Below are positions 11,098 to 24,180 of a stretch of DNA of 64,000 bases, one piece after another. Numbering within the stretch: position 1 is the stretch's first letter; the number at the start of each line of letters is the position of its first letter. The notes beneath the pieces were generated by a model. It made no database searches. It was given only the letters and a program-made list of their open reading frames with translations, and was not told the DNA's origin. Location: the NCBI GenBank assembly GCA_947044405.1, contig CAMRHE010000657.1, positions 62,001 to 126,000 of the forward strand, in the 5' to 3' direction. The DNA comes from Leptodactylus fallax (Eukaryota; Chordata; Amphibia; Anura; Leptodactylidae). Position numbers and translations under genes: made by a program.

Positions 11098-11470
11098 TTT
11101 AGGGCTAAAGCCACAAGTTGCAGAAATGTAGTTAAAAATTGTTATGGAATAAAACACAGCAAAAATACAGCGGAAAACACTGCAGAAAACACAGAAAAAT
11201 GCTGCAGCAAAAAAGGACTTGTACTGCAGTATTTTTCATTTCTGCAGTGTTTCTACAATGAAATGGCGCACTGCGTTTTTGTTGCATTTTTTCCTTATCA
11301 CATGGAAGGGAAATGGGAGAAAACACAGTAACCACGTGTAGAATAAACATGTCACTTTTTTTTTATTTTTGCAATGTGTGGATGAGATTAAATAAAATCT
11401 TATTCACTTTGCTAGGACTGTAACACGCAGCATTTGTTTCCACTGTGTTTCCACAGCAACCAAAGACAAT
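11098..11470. repeat. Diverged relative of family B
   Basis: Starts TTTAGGGCTAAAGCCACAAG and includes CAATGTGTGGATGAGATTA followed by CACTTTGC, which matches the CAATGTGTGGATGGGATTAG segment of family B copies. CTGCAG-centred blocks (AACACTGCAGAAAACAC and TTCTGCAGTGTTTCTAC) pair in inverted orientation around 11220. Confidence 0.5.
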
Positions 11471-12702
11471 GCATTTCTACAACATGCGACTTTATCCCAA
11501 AGAGGTTTTTATAGTGCTTGGCACTCAAAATACTCTAATTCTATTGTAACATTGTCCCCTGCACCATTGGGGGTGTGCCCATCCCTTGCTCAAATCACCT
11601 TCTGAAAAAAATTGCACCGATTAGTCACAAACCACTAATAACTCAAGTTACAGAGTTTTTCTGTAACCAGTAACATGGAGGTACAGTAAAGGACTCATCC
11701 ACCTCTATGCCTGCCTAAAACATGATTTCATGATATTCTGTCACAAGATGTTTACATTACATATGCCTATGTGTGGCCACCTAGTGGTTGTGTTGTCTAG
11801 TGCAGCCTTTCAAGGGTTTTGTTAGCACATCACGACTTTATAGTGAATTTGTCTTGTAGGAAACCGAAGTTCTTAACCAAACAGCTAAGGTAATGGTGGA
11901 CATATCTGTAGGTTACAGTGTAATTATCAGTCCCAGTAATTGAATATGGCTGTGCAATCTCCTTCCTCCACAGCCCCATTAACAAGCTCTCTGACACTAT
12001 CTTTTGTTGTTAAAGCTAGGATTATGTCCATCTCAGCCTCACTAATAGATTACAGTTTCTATTTAAGGACATTACTGTCAGGTTTCTTTGTTTCTCTGTG
12101 ACTCAGCAGGTTTTATTTAAGTCTTTCCACATCAAAGTAGTTGAAAACTAATGTCAAGAAACCCTCAGAAGTGCACAATGACTGTCACCAAAGGCTATGA
12201 AGGGCTCATGAGTACATGACTATGTATATTTACATTGCTGTCCTACAACGTCACCACTTACTACTGAAATCCCAAGTAGTATCTGAACGTACAAGATAAG
12301 TAACTAAACCACTTATGAAGACTATGGATGAATAATAAATGATAATGTATAACCTATATACATAATTCAATAGGAGGGTACATTATACTGAATATAACTA
12401 AATATTCAAAAGTTTTTTTTTCTGAATAAAGCATCTTAATCACAAGGGTTAACAAATGTATTATTTGTAATATTATCCATAACCCTACTACATTAAAACA
12501 AGACATGCACATGGTCTCTACAGCTTTTTTTAGAGTAAAGTCTTGTGTTTGAAGCCTTATGGGCAGTTTAGAAGGAAAAGGGGCAGATGAGCACCCGTCT
12601 CAAGGGACCAGCTCTTATATATGGAAATACAAATGTAATTACTAATAATAATAATTCATCAAAAATACATAAATAAATAAATATATATTGCAACAACAAG
12701 CA
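11471..12702. other. Intergenic; 11860-12160 looks unique
   Basis: No repeat seen. The stretch at about 11860-12160 is of balanced composition, has no second copy here, and contains sequences such as GTAATTATCAGTCCCAGTAA that look like a conserved regulatory element. This is only an impression from composition. Confidence 0.3.
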
Positions 12703-13059
12703 TTAAAGGGTTGCCCGGTTTCAGTAAATAAATGTTATTGTTATACAAAGTTGTACAATTTTCCAATATACTTTCTGTATATTTCTAGATCTTTGCTTGC
12801 TGTCATTCATTCATTTCTTATTTCCAGTGGATAAAAAATCAGTCCATGGTCATGTGACATACAGTCCATGGTCATGTGACGTACAGTCCATGGTCATGTG
12901 ATATACAGTCCATGGTCATGTGATGAACACACAGGTGCACAGCTCGTTACAGTCACAGCACAGTAATCAGACATCTGCCTGGTAAATATTGGAAAATTGT
13001 ACAATTTTTCTTTAGAGAAACAATAATATTTATTTGTGGAAACTGGACAACTCCTTTAA
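12703..13059. mobile_element. TTAA-flanked inverted-repeat element with internal 22-bp minisatellite
   Basis: Ends are TTAAAGGGGTTGCCCGGTTT and the complement of AAACTGGACAACTCCTTTAA; TTAA occurs at both limits (12703-12706, 13056-13059). Inside the ends, ATTTTCCAATATACTTTCTG faces TATTGGAAAATTGTACAATT. The core holds four copies of a 22-bp unit (CAGTCCATGGTCATGTGACA and variants, 12842-12930). Relatives are at 26866-27142 and 58780-59193. TTAA target sites suggest a piggyBac-like source. Confidence 0.8.
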
Positions 13060-13390
13060 CGCTAAGGCCCCACTTAGCGAGCCAAAGCACTGTGGGAAAA
13101 ACTGCGGCATAACCTCATTGCGGTTTTTCCCGCAGCGCTTTATGCTGAAAGTCCACAGAGTTTACCTCTGCAGACTTTCTGCTTCAATTATACCTATAGA
13201 GAAAACGCCAGTGTTTCCGTAGGTATAACTGACATGCTGAGATTTCCAAAAACATGATGGTTTATGACATCGCAGCATTTCCACTGCAGATATTTTTCTG
13301 CAATGTGTGGATGGGATTAGCCAGAATCCCATCCACTTTTCAGGAACTGTATAATGCCACGACATTTACGCTACATGGGCCCTTGGCCTA
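13060..13390. mobile_element. Inverted-repeat element, family B
   Basis: Runs from GCTAAGGCCCCACTTAGCG to GCTACATGGGCCCTTGGCC, with the family blocks GCAGACTTTCTGCTTCAATT, AACGCCAGTGTTTCCGTAGG and CAATGTGTGGATGGGATTAG. It abuts the TTAA-flanked element on its left. Confidence 0.75.
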
Positions 13391-13994
13391 AAGGTAGTCT
13401 GTCACAATACAGTGAAAGTCATTTGGAAAGTCAGCTGCACCAGAATAAGGCCCATTAGTGACCAACGTGGAAAGTCTATACATTGGTCACTAATAGGTTA
13501 AAGGGAGTCTTTCCTCAGAATGCAGCATAATAATCCAGTCTCGCAGATAGAGGATTGATAGAGCAATGAGGGCGTTGCCGCTTAATGAAACATCATATCT
13601 TGGGACACTTTTTTTTTTTTAAACAGTTGAACAGCAGAATGTAAACCCTTCTTTATGTCGCAGGGAGATATTTGGCAGTTTTGCAGCCATAATGTTATAT
13701 ACTGTATTATATGAGAACGGGGATGAGTGGTATTGTTTCTTTCCTTGCTATTTTTGAGATCATAGATTGTCTTAGGTGAGCTAGTTTTATGGTCTTTTTT
13801 CTTCAGTTACTTTAAAGGGGTTTTTACTGCCTACCAACAAGTGATTCTGGAACCCCCAGGGATTATACATTTATCACCTGAGGACAGGAGATAAATTATG
13901 TTTATGGGAAAATCCCATTAATATATCAATGAATGTGAAAAATATATGTTCAGTTTTACATGTTTGGTTACAAAGTCTAAGTAGACCCTAGGGC
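13391..13994. other. Intergenic with terminus-like motifs
   Basis: Contains AAAGGTAGTCTGTCACAAT at 13390 and TTAAAGGGAGTCTTTCCTCA at 13498, both of the TTAAAGGGAGTCTGTCA terminus type seen in other small elements here, but without clear partner ends. A short inverted pair, TTAGTGACCAACGTGGAAAG and ATTGGTCACTAATAGG, lies at 13454-13498. A T11-type homopolymer is at about 13610. Confidence 0.4.
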
Positions 13995-14706
13995 ACTGTT
14001 TCCCAAAATGTGGGTAGCAACTCCCTGGGAGGTTGTGCAAACACCTCCAGGTGGTCACAAGTCAAGTTGCATGCAGGGATGGAGTTTGTACAATAGCTCC
14101 AAGTTTGTATGATGTCCAGAGCTGCGTGTATGGGAGTAACGTGGAGATAACGGTAGTTTGTGGGGGAAAGTAGATGTAGCAAAGCTGAGTGTGTGTGGCT
14201 AGATATGTGGATGTAACACAGCTGAGTGTGTGGAGTGACTTGAAGGCAGTACAGCTGACTGTATGAAGGGAGCAGGCTGTATGCAGCGAGGAAAAATGAA
14301 AGCAGAATTGTGGGTGTGGGAGCACGGAGGTAGCAGAGCTGTGTGTGCAGAGAGGAAAACGTGTTGTGTGTGTGGGGGAAAGAGAAAGAGGGGGGAATGG
14401 GGGAAAGAGATGGAGGTAGTAGAGCTAGCTGTGGTTGTGGAGAAGAAAGAGACAACAGAGCTGTGTGTGTAGGGAATGTGGAGGTAGCAGAGCTGTGTTT
14501 AAGGAAGAAGATTGAATTAGCAGAGTTGTGTGTGTAAGAAGTGTGTGTGAAAGAAGAATAAGCAGAACAGAGGCAGTATATAGCTGAAAAGCATAACAGA
14601 GGCTGAATATAGCTGACTTTTTTGTTTTAAAATGGGCTAAGTATGGTAGTGGAGGGTTACAAACAAAGGGGGTTGGCTTGCAGAAAGTTTGGGAACCTCT
14701 GCACTA
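13995..14706. mobile_element. Probable decayed hAT-like element with degenerate tandem repeats
   Basis: The left end CACTGTTTCCCAAAATGTGG and the right end AAAGTTTGGGAACCTCTGCA fit the CAGNGTTTCCCAAACTTT type of hAT termini. Flanking 8-bp sequences are similar but not identical, so the duplication is uncertain. Between them, at about 14165-14560, GT-rich units of the form GGAGGTAGCAGAGCTGTGTG repeat imperfectly. Open frames of 155 and 113 residues in this area are repeat artefacts. Confidence 0.45.
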
Positions 14707-14751
14707 GTTTGTCTTTTTCATGCTTTCCATTACAGCTCTGTTGCTCTGATA

Positions 14752-16388
<1,637 letters not shown>

Positions 16389-16390
16389 TA

Positions 16391-18647
16391 TGTCTGCTGT
16401 ATATAAACACAATCTCACCAGGGGGTCATTGTATAGAAAGATGGCTTCCAATGTGGTTGTAAACTATAATTCTAAATGCAAAGATTTCATGTCACTTTAT
16501 ATAATTTGCTGTACGGCAGAACACTACACTGAACTATATAGTGACTACATGAAGGATTAGCCGCCTCCACATTAAATTTGTGTAATCTCAGCTGATTTAT
16601 TGAGGATTGTCATTAATATTTCATACAATGTGAAACTATACAGATATATGAAAAATTACAATAAACCTCCAGAAATTACAGATGTAGTAAAACTGGCTAC
16701 AAAGTCACAGTCCCAAATTAAAAATAGAACTGACCGCTATAACAATGGTAACAAATGATTCCCCTGTTGCTTGTTTAGCTTTCCTGTCGCCTCTCTTGTG
16801 CTGCTTATAAAAAGAAATGGTTCTATGCTATACGTTTTGTTGTTTCTCAGCTGTTCCTCAGGCCTTCTTTAAGGCTAAGGCCCCACGTAGCAAGACACAC
16901 CAAAAAACACTGAAGAATAAAACGCGGTGGAAACTCATTGCAGTTTTTACCATTGCGTTTTCCTCTGCGGTCTTTCGGGCCCTATTATAACTATAAGGAG
17001 ACCGCAATGTCATAGACCAGCCTCAATAGCTATATTACTATGACAAGCCTGGGAGCCTTCAGAAGACTTCCGGCTGTCATAGTAACAGGACAGCTACCAC
17101 GATCTCACCACGCAGGAGCTATCCTGCACCGATAAAGGTAGGGGGCCGGTAGGGACTGATCGCAGGCAGTAAAAATAGTTTATTTTTTCCTGAGGGGCAC
17201 CCATTTGAATGTATGGAGGGATCCATGAAAACAGACAAAAATAGGACATGACCCATATTTTTACGGTCATGTGAATAATCCCCATTCACTGACATTGAAT
17301 TTAATGTTGCCGCGTGACGTCCGTAAAAAAAAAACGGATGATCATTAATCACTGTCATATGAATATAGCCTTAGATTTGTCAAAAAGGTCACCATCATGT
17401 GAATAAGGCCTTAAGACACTAAAAGATAGATTGCTTTTGGGGACTTTTATGATGGTATATGTAGACAATCTCGGAGAACCCCTTTAAGCCATAGAACTAC
17501 TGTAGACAGTGACTCTGAAGTTAAGATTCTGCATTTCATGGATTCTGTGCATCTTTTAGTAAAATGTAATAATAATGCAGATCTATTGTGGAGACAAACA
17601 CAGAGCACTATAAAATGCAGCATAGCATATACATAATTAAGTGCAGGAGGGGATTTTGGAGTCTCTACAGGAGGCGATGTGTGAGTAGTGGAGTAAGCAC
17701 GGCAAATCTGCTGGAAACTAATTGCTACATTTAACATTGAATTGTTGCAATGTATGGGTCTGCATGAGGTGACTACTGCGGATGGGATAATTGCCGAGCA
17801 AATGTAGAGGTAGAGGAAGATGATACACAACATGGAAAAATATTGTATAAAACAAGGCACCACAACACAGAAATTAACACATTCACTGCTAGACATTTTC
17901 TTCTGAATGTGACCGTGTCCTGATTTTATGGCCATTTTTGTGGACATACAGTAGCAACGTTGAATTTTTCATTTAACAGTTATTTTGTGCAATGTGGACA
18001 TTCTCAATATACAGTATATTTCTATGGTAATATCTTTATAGCTGTTATTAACACCTTTCTGCTCTCAAATGTAATAGTATGTCAAGGGAGGTATACAGTT
18101 CCTGTAGTGATCAAGATAGCATTGCCGGTGTGCCCACGCGATCACCGCCAGAAATCAAGTTGTAATACACAGCTACATTCCCATTGCAACTGCTGGGATA
18201 CTGTATTGGCAATAGTGGGATGCCACGAGAGGACTGCTTGCATTCCTCCAATACGTAGAGGCATTATTGCAGGGAAAGGGAATATTTACAGAGCTGTCAG
18301 TATCGCTACCTGCAACATGAAATGTGACTGACAATCTTAAAATAATGATTTTGGTTTCCCAAAGTTAGATTTTCAATATTTGGGGGTTGATCAATACAGC
18401 ACATGACATCATTAGTTTTCAGGAAGAAATATCACATAGTTAATGGAAGCAGAAACAGACAATATTATAGTAGAAGTGTAGTAGAACTTTTTATTAATGG
18501 CATTATTAAGTATTAGAGAGATCAATAATTATAGAAAGGCTAATGTGAACTGTTGTTGAATTTTTCATGTACGGGTTTGTGAGAAAACGGCATGGACGGA
18601 ACATGGATGATGTGCTGTCTGTGACCTCTATGGACCCATACATTTCA
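16391..18647. other. Intergenic with partial small elements
   Basis: A left half of family B is at about 16871-16985 (GGCTAAGGCCCCACGTAGC). Around 17150-17370, phrases such as GGACATGACCCATATTTTTA, CATGTGAATAATCC and CATATGAATATAGCCTTAG look like the end of another inverted-repeat element. 17460-18640 shows no supported feature; open frames on both strands there lack any motif. Confidence 0.4.
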
Positions 18648-18780
18648 TTAAAGGGAATCTATCAGGGCAATTTGGGACACTAAACCACCCACACGTCCAT
18701 ATGGACCTGAGGTTTAGTGTCTCGAATCACCCTGTTTGCCTTTGGCCTCACAACTCCCCACATGGGCTTGTGATAATATA
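18648..18780. repeat. TTAA-type terminus with hairpin
   Basis: TTAAAGGGAATCTATCAGGG begins at 18648. CAGGGCAATTTGGGACACTAAACC at about 18665 pairs with GGTTTAGTGTCTCGAATCAC near 18711-18733, giving a hairpin. The far end of the element is not recognisable, so this is a partial copy. Confidence 0.45.
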
Positions 18781-18902
18781 CTGTCATGTGTATAGGGCGA
18801 TAACAAAAGAATGGCTTAGAAAAAGAATACCACTACCAGTGTTCTAGGTCATATAAACATGACTAACACACTGACAGAGGTTGGCTAAAGGAGTCTTTTA
18901 GG

Positions 18903-19630
18903 TTAAAGAGGACCTTTCATGTCCTCAGGCACATGCGGTTTTACATACCGCTAGAAAGCCAACAGATGGCTGAATTCAGCACTGCCGGCTTTCCCGGTAT
19001 GTGCCCCGGGGCTGGAGATATCAGCGGTGTAAGTTTCATGGTTTACTGTCAGAAGGGCGTTCCTCACAGTCTAGCTGCGCTGTGAGGAACGCCCTCCCCT
19101 GACAGTTTTCGTTCATAGACTTATACTGGTAGGGCGTTCCTCACAGCTCAGCGTCATCACTAGGCTGTAAGGAACGCCCCCTCTCTCTGTACTCACCCAT
19201 AGCCTGTACTGTCAGGGAGGGCGTTCCTCACAGCGCAGCTAGACTCTCAGGGACGCCCTTCTGACAGTTCTCGTTCATAGACTTATACTGGGGGGGCGTT
19301 CCTCACAGCTCAGTGTCATCACTGGCCCATAGCCCTGTACTATCAGAGGGGGCGTTCCTTCCTTACCGCCCAGTGATGACGCTGAGCTGTGAGGAACACC
19401 CCCCAGTACAAGTCTATGAACGAGAACTGTCAGGGAGGGCGTTCCTCACAGCATAGCTAGACTGTCAGGAATTCCCTTCTGACAGTAAACCGTGAAACTT
19501 ACACCGCCGATATCTCCAGCCCCGGGGCACATACCGGGAAAGCCGGCAGTGCGCTGAATTCAGTGCGTTGTCGGCTTTCTAGCAGTATGTAAAACAGCAT
19601 ATACATGAGGACGTGAAAGGTCCTCTTTAA
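18903..19630. mobile_element. 728-bp TTAA-flanked foldback element
   Basis: Ends TTAAAGAGGACCTTTCATG and GTGAAAGGTCCTCTTTAA include TTAA on both sides. The outer arms pair over long blocks, for example GGTATGTGCCCCGGGGCTGG with CCAGCCCCGGGGCACATACC and AAGCCGGCAGTGC with GCACTGCCGGCTT. The middle carries repeated modules GGGCGTTCCTCACAGC in both orientations together with GACTTATACTGG and its complement, so it forms nested hairpins. TTAA target use suggests a piggyBac-like family. No transposase. Confidence 0.88.
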
Positions 19631-19897
19631 AGCCCCATATAGCCAAAAAGCATTGCAGGAAAAACCATGGCGGAAACACATTGCAGTTTTTCCCGCAGCA
19701 CTTTTCACACAATGTCCGCAGAGTTTTCCTATGCAGACTTTCTGCTTCAATTATTCCCATACAGAAAACGCCAGCATTTCCGTAGGTATAATTGATATGC
19801 TGCGATTTCCAAAAACGCAACAGTATTTTTCTAGCAAATCCCATCCACTTTGCAGGGCCTGTAAAATGCACGTTTACGCCACGTGGGGCTTAAGCCT
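19631..19897. mobile_element. Inverted-repeat element, family B
   Basis: Starts AGCCCCATATAGCC and ends GCCACGTGGGGCTTAAGCC, with GCAGACTTTCTGCTTCAATT and AACGCCAGCATTTCCGTAGG in the middle. It abuts the TTAA foldback on its left; the shared TTAA at 19627-19630 marks the junction. Confidence 0.7.
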
Positions 19898-19929
19898 TAA
19901 GCGAATTTGAAAAAAGGCCCTATTCACAT

Positions 19930-20525
19930 TGGATTTGCATTGTCTATGCCTCTGAAGCTTCCAGCTAATGGCAAATGGTGGCACACGTCATCCGTAGGCT
20001 TCCATGATAAATGTTCAATTAAAAATCAATTTCCCTTGATTTGCTACCACAAAAATATTCTAAGCTAGCTGACCCAGATAAGTGTCAGACAAGACAGATG
20101 TAACAACCTTGTCCATATGTGATAAAAGGTATTTCAGCAACAGCCAACATGTCAGTCTCTGACTTGCCAGCAATTGATGTGTTGATGGAGCTCATTTAAT
20201 AAGATCAGAAAGATTATAAATGGGCATACTCTGACATTAAGCGCAAAATGGAAATTGTTTTTAAATTGCACTTATCCTGTTTGTCAATAGCTGGCAAACC
20301 TCCAATTCATTCCTGGTCCACGTGAGCCAGCCAGCTACTGTATGAAGGAGTGGGAGCGCTTGGCTTCAGATGTCATTAAATGCTGTGTTGTGTTTTCCCT
20401 CAAGGTCTCCTTTCCTTGTGGCAGACTGATACATTTATTACACTTCATGAGCAGAGTAAATAAAAGCTTCGAAACTTCACAAAAGAGCTGTGCGAGAAAA
20501 GAAAATCTGATATAAAGATATAAAG
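19930..20525. other. Candidate conserved non-coding element
   Basis: About 600 bp of unique, non-repetitive sequence with no copy elsewhere in the window. It is rich in homeodomain-type ATTA/TTAAT motifs, has GATAAA, TTTATTAC and TAATAAGATCAG-type sequences, and lacks long open frames. This texture is typical of vertebrate regulatory elements and contrasts with the surrounding transposons. No direct proof is possible from one sequence. Confidence 0.35.
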
Positions 20526-20903
20526 ATGCTGCTTAAACATAACATAGGCGGTATACAAAAGATCGCACTTTTACGGATGGCTGTGCATATATTTAACAAT
20601 ATGTAAGGTTTCACCACAAAATACAAGACTATATGAAATATATTACATGTTTCTTATTTTATAGACTATAGGCATACAATACAGGAAGGCCATTTGGTGA
20701 TATAGGGGCTTTGGTAAGAGGGGGCCCAGGACTGATTCCTTTGGTACTGAGAGGCAATGACTTGTGCAGGACTCCCTTCCTGCTCCTAGTGAAGACATGG
20801 AAGGTAAAACAAGCACGATACACAGTTTGATCTTTGCTCCGATATTTCCTGTCTTTTATATATTCCACTGCCCAAAATATAATACTGTGAAAGCCATTTA
20901 ACA

Positions 20904-21168
20904 TTAAACGGGTTGTCCAAGATTTTGTATGGATGGCTTGTCTTTAGGATACACCATGAATATGAGTTCAGTGGGGTTCGACATCAAGTTCCCCCACCGA
21001 TCAACCCATATCTGCACGGTGTACTGAGCTATCTGCTTTTGGTCCCATACTCTATGCAGATAGCAGCTGATCAATGGGGGTCCGGGGTGTCAGACTCCCA
21101 CTGATCTCATATTGGTCACCAAACCTAAGGATAGACCATTAATAGGAAGTCTTGGACAACCCCCTTAA
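20904..21168. mobile_element. TTAA-flanked MITE, 265 bp
   Basis: Ends TTAAACGGGTTGTCCAAGAT and the complement of AGTCTTGGACAACCCCCTTAA form terminal inverted repeats with TTAA at both limits. Subterminal GGCTTGTCTTTAGGATA faces CTAAGGATAGACCATTAATA. The inner GGGGTTCGACATC and GGGGTCCGGGGTGTCAGACTC segments are also symmetric. The GGGTTGTCC terminus recurs at 28383, 60587 and in weaker form elsewhere. Confidence 0.82.
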
Positions 21169-21460
21169 GTGATAATAAAATCAGGACATAACGTTTCAGT
21201 TTTAAAACAATGGACACCCAATGGACCTCATTATAGCCCGGGACCTGCCAGACTACATGTGTAATTGCTATTAAAGGGGCCCGCCTGTTCATTTTTCAGG
21301 TCCTCTAATGGATCAGAACAACGGATAATCCCACACTAATGTGAACCTAGCGTAATGCTAACAATAACATTAGATGACTTTTTTAAAACAGGTTGCCCAA
21401 ACACAGTCTTTATGAGCTTCTACCAGTCTATAATCTTAAAACTGTAGGAAGAGTATATAC

Positions 21461-21466
<6 letters not shown>

Positions 21467-21502
<36 letters not shown>
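21467..21502. repeat. (TA)n microsatellite
   Basis: About 18 uninterrupted TA dinucleotides. Confidence 0.95.
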
Positions 21503-21504
<2 letters not shown>

Positions 21505-21597
21505 TTATGATTTATGTACATTCCACTGTTTTAAGTAATAACTTTTCTTCAGTACTGACTATGTAACTCAAGCAACCAGTTGATCAATGTGTAACAT

Positions 21598-21605
<8 letters not shown>

Positions 21606-21631
<26 letters not shown>
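21606..21631. repeat. Poly(T) tract
   Basis: 26 consecutive T residues. Confidence 0.95.
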
Positions 21632-21639
21632 AAATATGG

Positions 21640-22096
21640 GCCAAATAACAGGATGCACCAATACAAAACACTTCCTAATATATATCCTATTTAAATTCTG
21701 CACCTTTAATATGATTTATTTTCAGGTCATTGACCTCAGCTGTGACGTTTTGTTTGCACGCTCGCTATCCCTCCCTGTGCTCACAGGGAGGAGCAGTGCA
21801 GCCAGCAAACAAAACTCCACAGCAGCACATGACCTCAGATGTAACAGTGATTTATTACCTATGATTTTATTGCAGGGGAGAGTGGAGAAGAGAGGGGTAC
21901 ACAGAGAGTGAGCGCAGGGGGAGGAATCATGGGAAATGTAGTTTATCCACAGATTTACTGCATGTAAATAACAGTGATACAAGGAGCAGCAAGTAAAATA
22001 AAGCCAAGAAAAGGGTGCACAAGGGAACAGTGAGGATTTCGCCCTGCTGTGGATATATTTAGAGATCATTTTTGGAAGCTGGATAACCCCTGTAAT
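21640..22096. other. Possible partial DNA element
   Basis: The right side ends GGAAGCTGGATAACCCCTGTAA, which is of the GGGGTTATCCAG terminus type. An internal palindrome CCCTCCCTGTGCTCACAGGGAGG is at about 21768. AATCATGGGAAATGTAGTTT at 21926 recalls a phrase common in vertebrate hAT MITEs. A matching left end was not found. Confidence 0.35.
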
Positions 22097-22132
22097 CGTA
22101 GCTTCTACTACATTATTGTCATGCAAATATTA

Positions 22133-22590
22133 CAGACACTATATGGAAAAAAATATTGGGACACCTAAACCTTACACCTACAAGAGATTTTATGACATCC
22201 CTGGCTTACAATGTCCATTCAGTTCATCCCAGGTGTTGGATGGGTTTGAGGTCAGGGCTCTGTGCAGGACAGTCAAGTTCTTCCACCCCAAACTCCACAG
22301 CCATTCATTTATCAACCTTGGTTTGTGTAATAGAGCACAGTGATACTGGAACAGAAAAGGGTCTTCCCCAAACTGTTCCCCCAAAGTTGGAAACAAACAA
22401 TTGTCCAAATTGTTTGGTATACTGAAGCGTTAAGATTTCCCTTCAATGTAACTAAGGGACCCAATCCAACCCCTGGAAATCAACCACATAGCATTATCCC
22501 TTCTCTGCAAATAGTTACAGCTGGCACAATGTAGTCAGACTGGTAATGTTCTCCTGGCACATCCAGACTCTTCCGTCAGACTGCCAGAAT
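22133..22590 (-). pseudogene. Decayed Tc1-like transposase remnant
   Basis: The left end CACTATATGGAAAAAAATAT followed by TTGGGACACCT is a Tc1-type terminus. The minus strand translates to fragments of a Tc1-like catalytic domain: LFQYHCALLHK, where the family has a DC dipeptide with the catalytic aspartate, then a degraded SNPSNTWDEL where the family has NPIEHLWDEL. So the second aspartate is replaced by histidine and the glutamate region is lost. The N-terminal part and the other end are missing. An old inactive copy, unlike the other three Tc1 families in this window. Confidence 0.75.
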
Positions 22591-22689
22591 ATAGATGCAG
22601 AAAATATCAAAAATTAAGTCAAATTATGTTTCTCATTATAATTGACAACAAAATGATATTGCATTCAAACAAAACCATAGTCTGTTGTC

Positions 22690-23345
22690 AAATCATTAAT
22701 ATAGAAAACACAGATGATAAAAGAAGAACTAAACTGCTGTGATGTCATCATAATATAATACAGCTCATAAATTAACAGAATATAGAAAACAGCATATAAA
22801 TCATGTTATAACACAGCTTATAACCACAACATATGGTATATAGACACAGGCCAATGTGACATCACAGGAACAGTCCAGAGCTTATTAAACAGACCATTGT
22901 GCCAACATCACAACAGAACACAGCCTATGAATATGGACAAACGGAAAAGAGTGTAACAATGAGAACATATTCTATTGTAACATCAGTAGAAGAGAGCACA
23001 ACCTGTATATGAAGACACAGACTATTGTGATATCCTCATAGCCAATGCATGAAAGTAACACACAGCCAAGGAATAACACAAACATTAATGTGACATATAA
23101 TAATAAAACATAGCTTAGTAATAAAGGAGATCACTGCCCTGACATCATCACAGTATGACATAGCTTATAAATGAAAATCTATTCTATTGAGGAGCACACG
23201 GCCTAGAAATCTATTATACAACCATGACCTTCAAACAGCATAGGAAAAATAATAAAAATGATCAGAATATGCAGAAGTATGTTATAAATGAAGACATATT
23301 CTGGCATGACAATATCAGAGTAAAACACATATTAGTGATAACACT
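22690..23345 (+). repeat. Degenerate array related to the 50-bp satellite
   Basis: Loose repetition of phrases such as GACATCATCACAGTATGACA, ACACAGCTTATAA and AGACTATTGTGATATC with a spacing near 50-60 bp. The same words form the well-preserved 50-bp array at 26312-26855, so this appears to be an older, eroded array of the same family. Confidence 0.6.
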
Positions 23346-23377
23346 GATCATGTCTGTTCACCTTTAAGGGACGAAGG

Positions 23378-24180
23378 GTAGTATGGGCCTGTAGTATGGA
23401 CCTGTAATATGGACCTGTAGTATGGACCTGTAATATGGACCTGTAGTATGGTCCAGTAATATGGACCTGTATCATGAACCTGTGGTATGGACCTGTCGTA
23501 TAGATCTGTAGTATGGACCTGTAGTATGGTCCATACCACAGGCCCATACTACAGGCCCATATTACAGGTCCATACCACAGGTCCATATTACAGGTCCATA
23601 CTACAGGCCCATATTACAGGTCCATATTACAGGCCCATACCACAGGTCCATACCACAGGCCCATACCACAGGCCCATACTACAGGCCCATATTACAGGTC
23701 CATACCACAGGCCCATATTACAGTTCCATATTACAGGCCCATATTACAGGTCCATGCTACAGGTCGATATTACAGGTCCATACTACAGGCCCATATTACA
23801 GGCCCATATTACAGGTCCATACCACAGGTCCATACCACAAGCCCTTATTACAGGTCCATACTACAGGCCCATATTACAGGTCCATACCACAGGCCCATAC
23901 TACAGGCCCATATTACAGGTCCATACCACAGGCCCATATTACAGGTCCATATTACAGGCCCATATTACAGGTCCATGCTACAGGTCGATATTACAGGTCC
24001 ATACTACAGGCCCATATTACAGGCCCATATTACAGGTCCATACCACAGGTCCATACCACAAGCCCATACCACAGGTCCATACCACAAGCCCATATTACAG
24101 GTCCATACTACAGGCCCATATTACAGGTCCATGCTACAGGTCCATATTACAGATCCATACCACAGGCCCATACTGCAGGA
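23378..24180. repeat. 13-bp minisatellite that reverses orientation
   Basis: From 23378 to about 23530 the unit reads as GGACCTGTAGTAT; from about 23530 to 24180 it reads as the complement (GGTCCATACTACA and GGCCCATATTACA), roughly 50 copies. The switch point at GTATGGTCCATAC near 23529 is a perfect palindrome. Because 13 is not a multiple of 3 and the unit lacks stops, a long open frame (about 248 codons, repeating VHTTGPYYRPILQ every three units) runs through the array. It is not a gene. Confidence 0.95.

Noticed and set aside
13988..14537. A 155-codon minus frame and plus-strand frames
   Set aside because: Derived from the degenerate GT-rich repeat inside a probable hAT remnant; low complexity.
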